From positions 84,929,095-84,993,094 of the forward strand of contig OY804579.1 in the NCBI GenBank assembly GCA_963680875.1: a stretch of DNA of 64,000 nucleotides, read 5' to 3'. The translations under genes were made by a program, and so were the position numbers. The notes under the pieces were generated by a model. The model was not told the DNA's origin and did not search any database. It saw only the letters and a list, made by a program, of their open reading frames with translations. Below are positions 11,153 to 22,422 of this stretch, piece by piece (positions within the stretch are counted from its first letter, which is position 1; every line of letters starts with the position of its first letter). Source of the DNA: Bathymodiolus brooksi. Lineage: Eukaryota > Mollusca > Bivalvia > Mytilida > Modiolidae.

Positions 11153-11784
11153 CTACCTAAGTTCTAAATCCTTCTGTACTTCATGTGGAATTTTCCTAAA
11201 AATCTTATGTCCCGAACCAACTATGTTAGGGGGAAAGGCTTTACGAAGCCAATTCAATAATCTACTGACAAAAATTCTCCCTGGTCGTACACAAGTTGCT
11301 ATGAAATGAAGTTTATCTAATAGTGACTGCAAATCACGCAAAGACGCTTTTTTCTTGCTAAGCCAAGCCTCAACCAACAACGATATTTCCACAACTCTTT
11401 CTGGTGTCACCTCTAAAGTTAACTTTCTTGTACCAACCGTAACCCCTAACAATTCCATCCTAGTAGTAGGTGCAACACTTTTTTCTGGAGATTCTTCTAA
11501 CCCTCAGTTCTCTAATAACTAACCTAATAATTCATACGCTGCATTTGCCTTCTCTTTGGTTTCAGCTCCCCCGAAATCGTCTAAATAATTCACGGCCATA
11601 TATCCCCGTTTGTAATACATATAACTTACCGCTGTTGTTACACGTTGACAAATCTGAGGGCTAGATCTTAATCCCATCGGTAAGGCCTTATCAGCAAATA
11701 ACGTACCCATCCACTGGAAGCCAACTAAGTGTAAATCCCTTGGATCTAAGGGTAGTTGTTTATAAGCTCGTTTCAAATCTTTTT
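11153..11784 (-). pseudogene. Reverse transcriptase, catalytic and thumb part (DIRS/Ngaro-like)
   Basis: Minus-strand frames at 11519-11776 and 11153-11458. The first contains KRAYKQLPLDP, LPMGLRSSPQICQ and the catalytic YLDDF; the second contains LLGVTVGTRKLTLEV and SLRDLQSLLDKLHFIATCVRPG, typical of DIRS-type RT thumb and connection. In-frame stops lie near 11517 and 11500. The upstream (N-terminal) half of the same domain is 7.4 kb away at 19229-19585, on the far side of element B. Confidence 0.8.
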
Positions 11785-12059
11785 AGCTCACCTGACCCAA
11801 AGGGTCATGTGAGCTATTGCCATCACTTGTCGTCGTCGTCCGTCGTACGTCGTAAACCTTTTCAAAAATCTTCTACTCTGAAAGTACTAGACCAATGGAA
11901 ACCAAACTTGGTCTGAATCATCACTAGGGTGTCTAGTGTCAAAATTGTGTCCGGTGATGCCGTGCACCAACCAACATGGCTGCTGTTACTAAAAATAGAA
12001 CATATGGTAAAATTGCAGGTTTTTGGTAATAACTCAAAAACCGTTAATAATATCAAAAA

Positions 12060-12470
12060 TCTGACATGGGGTAAAAATGATCAGCACATCAAGATCTACC
12101 TACCCTGCAATTTTGAAGTTTTATCTGATTACCAATCTTGGAGTTATTGCCCTTTTTTTCATCAAATTTGTAAAAATTTAATACTTTTCGTCTTATATTT
12201 CAAAAACTATAAGAGATAAAGGTTAACTTTAAATTGCAAAAATTTGCAGCATGTCATGATCTTCCTACCCTGCAATTTTGAAGTAAATCCCATTACCCAT
12301 TTTGGAGTTATTTCCCTTTTTTCATCAAATTTTCAAAATTTTAATACTTTTCGTCCTTTATTTCAAAAACTATAAGAGACAGGTGGTAAGTTGAAACTGC
12401 AAACATGTTCATCATGTCAAGATCTACCTACCACTACAATTTTGAAGTAAATCCCATTACCCATTTTGAC
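12060..12470 (+). repeat. 162-bp tandem repeat inside element B
   Basis: Units carry TTTCAAAAACTATAAGAGA, ATGTCA(A)GATCTACCTACC, CCTGCAATTTTGAAGTAAAT and GGAGTTATTGCCC; two neighbouring landmarks (AATACTTTTCGTC) are 162 bases apart (12181, 12343). The same family recurs at 15780-16250, 16750-17280 and 17780-18480. Confidence 0.8.
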
Positions 12471-12479
12471 CGATTATGC

Positions 12480-14300
12480 AAATTGAAAAAAGGGGGGATG
12501 AAATTTAAAAAAAAATCATCTCCTCAGAAACCACTTGGCCAATTGCAACCAAACTTTTGTGGAATGATCCTTGGATGGCCCCCTTCCAAAATTGTGTCCG
12601 GTGATCCCGACTTCCAACCAAGATGGCCCCCAAGCTAAAAATAGAAAAAAGGGGGATGAAATTAAAAAAAAAATGTTCTCCTCTGAAACTACTTAGCCAA
12701 TCTCAACCAAACTTTGCTGAAATGATCCTTGGGTGGTCCCCTTTCAGTCAGTGCCGTCCTATATCCAAAATGGCCACCATTACTAAAAATAGAAATTTCT
12801 TCAAATGACCAAAACTGCTCTATTGTAAGCCAGAAAGTGCCCAAATTTGAACTGTATAAGCATAATGATGAGCTTTTTAACATATATTACAGGATTTTTT
12901 ATGAACTTTGAACTTTTGCCTATTTTGACCGATTATGCAAATTAGAAAAAAGGGGGGATGAAATTTAAAAAAAATCTTCTCCTCTGAAACTACTGAGCCA
13001 ATCTCAACCAAACTTTGCTGAAATGATTCTTGTGTGGTCCCCTTTCAAAATTGTGTCCGTCAGCGCCGTCCTGTATCCAAGATGGCCGCCATGACTAAAA
13101 ATAGAAATTTCTTCAAATGGCCAAAACTGCTCTATTTTAAGCCAAAAAGTGCCCAAATTTGAACTGTATAAGCATAATGATGAGTTTTTTAACTTATATT
13201 ACGGGATTTTTTATGAACTTTGAACTTTTGCCTATTTTGACCGATTATGCAAATTAGAAAAAAGGGGGGATGAAATTTAAAAAAATCTTCTCCGCTGAAA
13301 CTACTGGGCCAATCTCAACCAAACTTTGCTGAAATGATCCTTGTGTGGTCCCCTTTCAAAATTATGTCCGGCAGCCCCGTCCTGTATCCAAGATGGCCGC
13401 CATTACTAAAAATAGAAATTTCTTCAAATGGCCAAAACTGCTCTATTTTAAGCCAGAAAGTGCCCAAATTTGAACTGTATAAGCATAATGATGAGCTTTT
13501 TAACATATATTACGGGATTGTTTATGAACTTTGAACTTTTGCCTATTTTGACCGATTATGCAATTTAGAAAAAAGGGGGGATGAAATTTAAAAAAAATCT
13601 TCTCCTCTGAAACTACTGAGCCAATCTCAACCAAACTTTGCTGAAATGATTCTTGTGTGGTCCTCTTCCAAAATTGTGTCCGGCATTTCAGAACACCGAC
13701 CAAGATGGCCGCCACAGCTGAACTTAATTTAACATAGGACCCTATGGGAAATTCCCATAAAAATCTTCTTCTCTGAAACCATTTGCTCAATAAGAACAAC
13801 ATTTTGATGAAATAGTTATTGGATGGTTCTCTTCCAAAAATGTGTCTGGCGGTTCGGCCCTTCAATCAAGATGGCCCCCACAGCCGAACTTAGCTTAACA
13901 TAGGACCCTATGGGAAATTCACATAAAAATCTTCTCCTCAGAAACCACTGGGCCAATTGCAACCAAACTTTTGTGGAATGATCCTTGGATGGCCTCCTTC
14001 CAAAATTGTTTCCGGTGATCCCGACTTCCAACCAAGATGGCCGCCAAGCTAAAAATAGAAAAAAGGGGGGATGAAATTAAAAAAAAATGTTCTCCTCTGA
14101 AACTACTGAGCCAATCTCAACCAAACTTTGCTGAAATGATCCTTGGGTGGTCCCCTTTCAAAATTGTGTCCGTCAGCGCCGTCCTGTTTCCAAGATGGCC
14201 GCCATGACTAAAAATAGAAATTTCTTCAAATGGCCAAAATGCTCTATTTTAAGCCAGAAAGTGCCCAAATTTGAACTGTATAAGCACAATGATGAGCTTT
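12480..14300 (+). repeat. ~310-bp tandem repeat inside element B
   Basis: Units of 301-313 bp (landmark GCTGAAATGAT(C/T)CTTG at about 12717, 13018, 13331, 13641 and 14133). Each has CAAGATGGCCGCCA, CTAAAAATAGAAATTTCTTC, a GAACTGTATAAGCATAATGA block and GACCGATTATGCAAATTAG. A different unit with CATAGGACCCTATGGGAAAT, related to the array in element A, is interposed at 13690-13930. Confidence 0.8.
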
Positions 14301-14302
14301 TT

Positions 14303-15468
14303 AGCTCACCTGACGGGTCAGGTGAGCTATTGTCACCACTGAGCGTCCGTCGTCCGTCTGTCCGTCCGTCCGTTAACTTTTCACATTTTAATCAACTCCT
14401 CTGAAGCCACTGGGCCAATTTGAACCAAACTTAGATGGAATGGTCCTTGGATGGCCCCCTTCCGAATTTGTGTTCGGTGATCCCGACTTCCAACCAAGAT
14501 GGCCGCCAAGCTAAAAATAGAAAAAAGGGGGGGATGAAATTTTAATTGTCCATTGCTGCTTTAGTATAAGTCAAAATGAGCTCAAATTTTAACTGCAGCT
14601 ACATGGCAAAGAGTAGTTTAACATATATTCCGGGTTTTTCTGTGAAATTTTTCTTTCAGCCGATTTATGCCGATTATGCAAATTAGGCATATTTTGATAA
14701 AAGATCATATTTAAATCTTCTCCTCAGAAACCGCTGAATCAAATTAAACCAAGCCTGGCAGGGATGATCCTTGGATGGGTCCCTTTCAAAATTGTGTCCG
14801 ACAGCCCCGCCCTCCATTCAAGATGGCTGCTGTTACTAAAAATAGAAATTTCTTCAATTGTCCAGTTCTGCTTTAGTAGAAGTCAAAATGAGCTCAAATT
14901 TTAACTGCAGCTACATGGCAAGGAGTAGTTTAACATATATTCCGGGTTTTTCTGTGAAATTTTTCTTTCAGCCGATTTATACCGATTATGCAAATTAGGC
15001 ATATTTTGATAAAAGATCACATTTAAATCTTCTCCTCTGAAACCGCTGAGCCAAATTAAAACAAATTTGGCTGGGATGGTCCTTGGGTGGTCCCCTTTCA
15101 ATAGTGTGACTGACAGCCCCACCCTCCATTCAAGATGGCTGCTGTTACTAAAAATAGAAATTTCTTCAATTGTCCATTGCTGCTTTAGTATAAGTCAAAA
15201 TGAGCTCAAATTTTAGCTGCAGCTACATGGCAATCAGTAGTTTAACATATATTCTGGGTTTTTCTGTGAGATTTTTTCAGCCAGTTTATTCCGTTTAGGA
15301 ATATTATGAGATAAAAATCACATCTAAATCTTTTGCTCTGAAATTTGAGTTGAAATGATCTTTGGGTGGCCCACTTTCCAAATTACGTACAACACCCCCA
15401 TTTTCTATCAACTTTAGATGTCAAATTGAAAACCAGGTGAGCGATTACTTGCTCCTGGGAGCCTCTAG
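14303..15468 (+). mobile_element. Complete nested hairpin-ended element C
   Basis: Perfect 12-base-arm hairpin at 14303-14328 (AGCTCACCTGAC, loop GG), 3' CCAGGTGAGC (15433-15442), stem-loop GCTCC-TG-GGAGC (15451-15462), end CTCTAG. Its flanks are GATGAGCTTTTT and AACATATATTACGGG, which are contiguous in neighbouring repeat units (12860-12890, 13490-13515). The empty site is therefore visible: insertion in a run of T with no target duplication beyond T/TT. Interior: two ~280-bp repeats with GAGCTCAAATTTTAACTGCA. Confidence 0.75.
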
Positions 15469-15774
15469 TTAACATATATTACGGGATTTTTTATGAACTT
15501 TGAACTTTTGTCTATTTTGACCGATTATGCAAATTAGTAAAAAGGGGGCATGAAATTAAAAAAAAATCTTCTCCTCTGAAACTACTGAGCCAATCTCAAC
15601 CAAACTTTGCGGAAATGATTCTTGTGTGGTCCTCTTCCAAAATTGTGTCCGGCATTTCAGAACATAAAAATTTTCTTGTCTGAAACCATTTGCTCAATAA
15701 GAACAAAATTTTGATGCAATAGTCATTGGATGGTTCTCTTCCAAAAATGTGTCCTGCGTTTGGCCCTTCGATCA

Positions 15775-17895
15775 ATATTTTTTTTAATTTTAATACTTTT
15801 CGTGTTATATTTCAAAAACTATAAGAGATAGATGTTAAGTTTAAATTGCACAAATGTGCACCATGTCTAGATCTACCTACCCTGCAATTTTGAAGTAAAT
15901 CTGATTACCCATCTTGGAGTTCTTGCCCTTTTTTCATCAATTTAAAAAAAAAAATAATACTTTTCGTCTTATATTTCAAAAACTATAAGAGATAAAGGAT
16001 AAGTTTAAATTGCAAAAATGTGCAGCATGTCAAGATTTTCCTACCCTGCAATTATGAAGTAAATACCATAACCCGTTTTGGAGTTATTGCCCTTTTTTCA
16101 TCAAAATGTTCTCAATTTTAATACTATCATCTTATATCTCAAAAACTATTAGAGATAGAGGGAAAGTTTAAACTGCAAAAATGTTTAGCATGTCAAGATC
16201 TACAAAAATTGTCCCACAGTTAAAAAATGTGTGACAACTGTGTGATGAGTTATTCCTCTTGAAATGCATTTTTAGCTCACCTGACCCAAAGGGTCATGTG
16301 AGGTATTGCCATCACTTGGCGTCCGTCGTCGTCCGTCCGTTAACTTTTCATATTTTAATCTACTCCTCTGAAACAACTGGACCAAATGGAACCAAACTTG
16401 GCAGAAAGCATCTATATAAGGTCCTCTATAAAGTTTCTTCATTTCGTCCCATTCCGCCAACAAATATGGCCGCCAAGGGCAATTCTTGTTTCTGATTGGC
16501 TAATGTTAAAAAAATCTTCTCCTCTGAAACTTCTGGCCAAATGGAGCCAAACTTGGCAGGAAGCATCTATGTAAGATCCTCTATAAAACTCTTCATTTAA
16601 TTCCATTCGGCCAACAAACATGGCCGCTGTTACTAAAAATAGAACATAGGGTAAAATTGCACGTTTTTGGTAACAACTCAAAAACCGTTAATAATATTAG
16701 AAATCTGACATGGGTAAAAATGATCAGCACAGGAAGATCTAACTACCCTGAAATTTTGAAGAAAATCTGAATACCTATCTTGGAGTTATTGCCCTTTTTT
16801 CGTCAAATTTTTTAAATTTTAATACTTTTCGTTTTTTATTTCAAAAACTATAAGAGATAGACGTTAAGTTTAAATTGCACAAATGTGCACCATGTCGAGA
16901 TCTACTTACCCTGCAATTTTGAAGTAAATCTGATTACCCATCTTGGAGTTCTTGCCCTTTTTTCATCAATTTAAAAAAAAAAAAAAAACTTTTCGTCTTA
17001 TATTTCAAAAACTATAAGAGATAAAGGTTAAGTTTAAATTGCAAAAATGTGCAGCATGTCAAGATTTTCCTACCCTGCAATTTTGAAGTAAATACCATAA
17101 CCCGTTTTGGAGTTATTGCCCTTTTTTCATCAAAATGTTCTCAATTTTAATACTATCATATTATATCTCAAAAACTATTAGAGATAGAGGGAAATTTTAA
17201 ACTGCAAAAATGTTTAGCATATCAAGATCTACAAAAATTGTCCCACAGTTAAAAATGTGTGACAACTGTGTGATGAGTTATTCCTCTTGAAATGCATTTT
17301 TAGCTCACCTGACCCAAAGGGTCATGTGAGGTATTGCCATCACTTGGCGTCCGTCGTCGTCCGTCCGTTAACTTTTCATATTTTAATCTACTCCTTTGAA
17401 ACAACTGGACCAAATGGAACCAAACTTGGCAGAAAGCATCTATATAAGGTCCTCTATAAAGTTTCTTCATTTCGTCCCATTCCGCCAACAAATATGGCCG
17501 CCAAGGGCAATTCTTGTTTCTGATTGGCTAATGTTAAAAAAATCTTCTCCTCTGAAACTTCTTGGCCAAATGGAGCCAAACTTGGCAGGAAGCATCTATG
17601 TAAGATCCTCTATAAAACTCTTCATTTAATTCCATTCGGCCAACAAACATGGCCGCTGTTACTAAAAATAGAATATAGGGTAAAATTGCACGTTTTTGGT
17701 AACAACTCAAAAACCGTTAATAATATTAGAAATCTGATATGGGTAAAAATGATCAGCACAGGAAGATCTAACTACCCTGAAATTTTGAAGAAAATCTGAT
17801 TACCTATCTTGGAGTTATTGCCCTTTTTTCGTCAAATTTTCAAAATTTTAATACTTTTCGTTTTTTATTTCAAAAACTATAAGAGATAGACGTTA
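15775..17895. repeat. 1028-bp tandem duplication within element B
   Basis: Sequence from about 15800 to 16865 is repeated from about 16830 to 17895 at a constant offset of 1028-1029, with only scattered differences (for example a poly-A length change near 15950/16980). Each copy contains a hairpin start (16274-16304 and 17302-17332), which explains two element starts without matching ends. A recent duplication, or a collapse/expansion error of assembly. Confidence 0.85.
16274..16304. other. Hairpin start of orphan element D, first copy
   Basis: AGCTCACCTGACCC, loop AAA, GGGTCATGTGAGGT: a 14-base stem with two mismatched positions, preceded by TTTTT and followed by ATTGCCATCACTTGGCGTCC. No matching 3' terminus lies before the next start. 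The duplicate is at 17302-17332. Confidence 0.8.
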
Positions 17896-18491
17896 AGTTT
17901 AAACAGCAAACATGTGCAGCATGTCAAGATCTACATGCCCTGCAATTTTGAAGTAAATCTGATTACCCGTCTAGGAGTTATTGCCTTTTTTTTTTTTTTT
18001 TTTTTTTAATTTAAACATTTTTGTCTGATATTTCAAAAACTATTAGAGATAAAGGTTAAGTTTAAATTACAAACATGTGCAGCATATTAAGATCTACCTA
18101 CCCTGTAATTTTGAAGTTAATTTGAGTACCCAATTTGGAGTTATTGCCCTTTTTTCGTCAAATTTTCAAAATGTTAATACCTTTTGTCCTTTATTTCAAA
18201 AACTATAAGAGATAGATGTTAAGTTTAAACAGCAAACATGTTCAGCATGTCAAGATCAACCTAGCCTACAATTTTAAAGTAAATCTGATTACCCATCTTG
18301 AAGTTATTGCCCTTTTTTCATCAAATTTTAAAAATGTTAATACTTTTCATCCTTTATTTCAAAAACTATAAGAGATAGATGTTGAGTGTAAACTGAAAAC
18401 ATGTTCAGCTTGTCAAGATCTACATGCCCTGCAATTTTGAAGTAAATCTGAATACCCGTCTAGGAGTTATTGCCCTTTTTCATCATTTTTT

Positions 18492-18941
18492 AGCTCATTT
18501 GACCCAAAGGGCCATGTGAGGTATTGCCATCACTTGGCGTCCGTCGTCCGTCCGTTAACTTTTTCATATTTTAATCTTCTCCTCTGAAACAACTTGGCCA
18601 AATGGAACCAAACTTGGCAGTAAGCATCTATGTAAGGTCCTCTATAAAGTTTCTCCATTTCGTTCCATTTGGCCTATAAACATGGCCGCCAAGAATAATT
18701 CTTTTTTCTGATTGGCTAATGTTAAAAAAATCTTCTCCTCTGAAACAGCTTGGCCAAATGGAGCCAAACTTGGCATAGATGGTCCCTGGGTGTGTCCCTT
18801 TTAAAATTGTGTCCGACAGCCCCACCCTCCATTCAAGATGGCTACTGTTTATTAAGGTAATGATTATCTCCCTTTGAAATTTGCTTCAGTATCATTCTAT
18901 TGTCAGGTGAGCGATACAGGCTCAGTGGGCTGAGCCTCTAG
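18492..18941 (+). mobile_element. Short complete hairpin-ended element F (450 bp)
   Basis: Starts AGCTCATTTGACCC-AAA-GGGCCATGTGAGG and ends with TCAGGTGAGC, stem-loop GGCTCAG-TGGG-CTGAGCC (18919-18936), CTCTAG. It has only two monomer-like units, making it the shortest complete copy in the window and a good reference for the termini. Confidence 0.7.
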
Positions 18942-19228
18942 TTTTGTTGACTCACTGCTTTTGGTTACTCAAATAATCAAAGGGAAGCAACTCTATTACA
19001 ACATGTGAAGTAGGAAAAGCTAAATTTTGAGAATCATTGACATATATGTTTTTTTACAGCAATTTTGATAACTTACATTAAAGGGGGAACCCCTGCCCAA
19101 ATTATTTTGTAGAAGGGGTCTGCAATGACGAAGGCTACATTTGTTAATTTTTTTTACCGAAGTTATCAAGTTTTATTGACTGATGTTATTATACCCAGGT
19201 GAGCTATGCAGGCTCCTGGGAGCCTCTA

Positions 19229-19585
19229 GTTTGAAAACGAGACAGCCTGTGCCTTTATCCTTAATAATACCTACCAAATTATCCACCTTAGGATAAGTTA
19301 AATTAATTTTATTACCCAAATAAAATTCTTTTGAAATTAAATCGTTTACTGAATTACCCGCGGGAAAGCTTAAATCTAAAATGACTCTTTTCTCTAGCGT
19401 ACCCCTTTTTGACATTGTGCTTAATGGGGAAACTTTAAAATTACACGAAGAAAGATTTTTATCAAAAGGCCCTACTATGGCACCATAAGATGTTTCCTTG
19501 TTTAAGTATTTCCATACACCGTCTTCAAACTCACGAGCTCCTTTATGATTTGTAACCTTTCCAATAGAACATTCTAAAAATTTCC
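19229..19585 (-). pseudogene. Reverse transcriptase N-terminal half (DIRS/Ngaro-like)
   Basis: Minus-strand frame containing KGAREFEDGVWKYLN, SYGAIVGPF, SPLSTMSKRG, EKRVILDLSFP and KGTGCLVFK: the fingers/palm entry of a DIRS-type RT. It breaks at 19229 exactly where element B begins and is completed by the half at 11153-11784. Confidence 0.75.
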
Positions 19586-20095
19586 CTATTCCAATAAATC
19601 ACAAATCAATTTATCATCATAATCTGTAAGATTATCTCTAAAAAACTGAACGTTAATACGGCAACCTATGTAATCAGGATACCCGGAATTTAACACTTGA
19701 CTGTGTAAATCTAAAATATCACCAAAGCCGTTATCTTCTAATTTAATCTGGGCGATGTTCCCTATTTCTTTCAGTTTTTTAACATCGTCATCCATATTCA
19801 AATCAAGAATTAGCGTCTGTTTATTTTTTTTACAAAATTCCTCACATTTTTCGTTAATATTGGTAACCTTGTCATGGAGATTATTTTTCATTTTTTTACG
19901 ATCATCACGTAAATATTCTGGCACAAACATTTCAGCCACGGGATTAAATTGAAAAGTCTTTCTTACAAGACAAGACAATATCAGATTCTAGTCACTTGTT
20001 CTGGTATGGACAGTTTTCCGAACATTCTGGACGATAGACCTTTTTCTTGTCCTTCATCCAGCCTGTTGCACAAATATGATGCAAAAATCTATCAG
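19586..20095 (-). pseudogene. gag-like upstream region of the DIRS/Ngaro-like element
   Basis: A 130-aa frame (19586-19978) with a charged stretch (YLRDDRKKMKNNLHDKV, ILDLNMDDDVKKL), preceded by a further translated block (CNRLDEGQEKGLSSRMFGKL) at 19985-20095 in another frame. No domain is recognised; it is called by position upstream of the RT. Confidence 0.45.
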
Positions 20096-20522
20096 TACTT
20101 CTAAATTAAACAATTTAAATTAACCCCTTGTCAAATTTCTATATTGCTTCATATAAAACTAGTATTCACAAGCATATTCTTTTAGATGTGGCGATGGTCT
20201 TGTGAACATGTATCACTTACTTAGGATTGCTTATGTAGTACAGTGGATTTATACATAATTTTTTCAGCATAATGATTATTTTTATTAACAATTTATTTTT
20301 ACTACTTAAAGGATTATTATTAGCTGATGAAATGCATTTGTATTTAATCCTTAATATATTTATATATCTGTTTCAGTAAAATATACTTATTTTCATTAGT
20401 ATTTAGAGTTTGGATATTTATTCATTTAGTGATTATGTTAAATGAATGCTCCATAATATTTTGTCCTTCACAGTTTCCTTTCTTATTAGTCAGTTTGGGC
20501 ATGTGAACTTTAGGCGAGAATC
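20096..20522. other. AT-rich stretch, nothing recognised
   Basis: No open frame above background, no repeat and no terminal signal seen. It separates the DIRS-like element from the 70-bp satellite. Confidence 0.5.
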
Positions 20523-21922
20523 TTTCTATCATTCTATTACTATATACTTTCTTGATTATTGTTTACTGGCTTGACATGTCTGACTGATATAGTTTCTATC
20601 ATTCTATTACTACATACTTTCTTGATTATTGTTTACTGGCTTGACATGTCTGACTGATATAGTTTCTATCATTCTATTACTATATACTTTCTTGATTATT
20701 GTTTACTGGCTTGACATGTCTGACTGCTATAGTTTCTATCATTCTATTACTATATACTTTCTTGATTATTGTTTACTGGCTTGACATGTCTGACTGATAT
20801 AGTTTCTATCATTCTATTACTATATACTTTCTTGATTATTGCTTACTGGCTTGACATGTCTGACTGATATAGTTTCTATCATTCTATTACTATATACTTT
20901 CTTGATTATTGTTTACTGGCTTGACATGTCTGACTGCTATAGTTTCTATCATTCTATTACTATATACTTTCTTGATTATTGTTTACTGGCTTGACATGTC
21001 TGACTGATATAGTTTCTATCATTCTATTACTATATACTTTCTTGATTATTGCTTACTGGCTTGACATGTCTGACTGATATAGTTTCTATCATTCTATTAC
21101 TATATACTTTCTTGATTATTGTTTACTGGCTTGACATGTCTGACTGATATAGTTTCTATCATTCTATTACTATATACTTTCTTGATTATTGTTTACTGGC
21201 TTGACATGTCTGACTGATATAGTTTCTATCATTCTATTACTATATACTTTCTTGATTATTGTTTACTGGCTTGACATGTCTGACTGATATAGTTTCTATC
21301 ATTCTATTACTACATACTTTCTTGATTATTGTTTACTGGCTTGACATGTCTGACTGATATAGTTTCTATCATTCTATTACTATATACTTTCTTGATTATT
21401 GTTTACTGGCTTGACATGTCTGACTGATATAGTTTCTATCATTCTATTACTATATACTTTCTTGATTATTGTTTACTGGCTTGACATGTCTGACTGATAT
21501 AGTTTCTATCGTTCTATTACTACATACTTTCTTGATTATTGTTTACTGGCTTGACATGTCTAACTGATATAGTTTCTATCATTCTATTACTATATACTTT
21601 CTTGATTATTGTTTACTGGCTTGACATGTCTGACTGATATAGTTTCTATCATTCTATTACTATATACTTTCTTGATTATTGTTTACTGGCTTGACACGTC
21701 TGACTGATATAGTTTCTATCATTCTATTACTATATACTTTCTTGATTATTGTTTACTGGCTTGACATGTCTGACTGATATAGTTTCTATCATTCTATTAC
21801 TATATACTTTCTTGATTATTGTTTACTGGCTTGACATGTCTGACTGATATAGTTTCTATCATTCTATTACTATATACTTTCTTGATTATTGTTTACTGGC
21901 TTGACATGTCTGACTGATATAG
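20523..21922. repeat. 70-bp satellite, exactly 20 copies
   Basis: Unit begins TTTCTATCATTCTATTACTA and ends GTCTGACTGATATAG. The array is exactly 1400 bases, with no indel in any copy. Point variants: ACATAC for ATATAC in copies 2, 12 and 15; CTATAG for ATATAG in copies 3 and 6; GCTTAC for GTTTAC in copies 5 and 8; single changes in copies 15 and 17. Copies 3-5 and 6-8 share the same variant order, so a 210-bp block was itself duplicated. Confidence 0.95.
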
Positions 21923-22278
21923 GAATTTCTTGTATTGATAGTCATATGGAATGTTATCATCTTATCTTCACATATTCAAATCTTACTATTAAAATGAAGG
22001 TCAGTTTCTTTATATTTCTGTATTAACCATTTTAACAGTCAAATTTTTTTTAATATTTATAGAATGCAAGAGTTTTGAATGAAAGATATAAAATGCTTTG
22101 AGAAATAAACATATATCAAATGAATATAAAATAATTATAAATTAGGCATTGGAAAGTTTACAGGTAATACCAGTTTCATTAAATAATTAAAACATAAAAG
22201 TATCATTTTAAATAGATTAAAATGTTAAAGTTTAAGAGACTTTAAATATATAAAATAGTAACTGTTACTTTTAAAAAA
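21923..22278. other. AT-rich stretch, nothing recognised
   Basis: No gene-like frame or repeat seen between the satellite and the hairpin at 22279. Confidence 0.5.
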
Positions 22279-22337
22279 TAGCAAATAGTTCATGGCACTG
22301 AGGGCCATGACCCGAAGTGACATGAACTATTTGCTAT
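22279..22337. other. 17-bp-arm hairpin beside the 10-kb P/PIF1 unit, left
   Basis: ATAGCAAATAGTTCATG and its exact reverse complement enclose 25 bases that themselves contain GGGCCATGACCC. It lies 85 bases outside the left inverted repeat. A related but imperfect hairpin is outside the right one (32749-32806). Confidence 0.85.
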
Positions 22338-22422
22338 GTTATACTTATTATCTAAAATAATAATGCAGGTACCTGGCCGGTCCATATACTAAAATAGTGA
22401 CCGGTCCATATACGAAAATAGT

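Larger units (their letters stand above)
11785..19228 (+). mobile_element. Hairpin-ended composite element B inserted in the DIRS RT
   Basis: Starts with a 14-base-arm hairpin (11785-11815, one mismatch) and ends with CCAGGTGAGCT (from 19195), the stem-loop GGCTCC-TG-GGAGCC (19211-19224) and CTAG at 19225-19229. The two flanks are adjoining codons of one RT, so the insertion point is exact and lies in a run of T. Inside are several non-coding ~155-162-bp tandem families and further hairpin-started copies: a complete one at 14303-15468, a complete one at 18492-18941, and two starts without ends at 16274 and 17302. Class as for element A; inferred. Confidence 0.55.
9905..20095 (-). mobile_element. 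DIRS/Ngaro-like retrotransposon, decayed, with nested insertions
   Basis: Reading the minus strand from 20095 down: gag-like frame, RT N-terminal half, [element B], RT catalytic half with YLDD, RNase H, SGNH hydrolase, [SINE inside it], end near 9905. The RT/RNase H type (KRAYKQLPLDP, LPMGLRSSP, YLDDF, then RNase H ending LADYLSRWH) is that of tyrosine-recombinase retroelements. Known: some Ngaro elements carry a hydrolase frame. I could not find the tyrosine recombinase, integrase or the split terminal repeats, so the class rests on RT similarity and domain set. Frameshifts and in-frame stops show it is dead. Confidence 0.6.

Noticed and set aside
20523..21922. CRISPR array from 70-bp periodicity
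   Set aside because: The whole 70 bp is conserved; there are no variable spacers and no cas genes.
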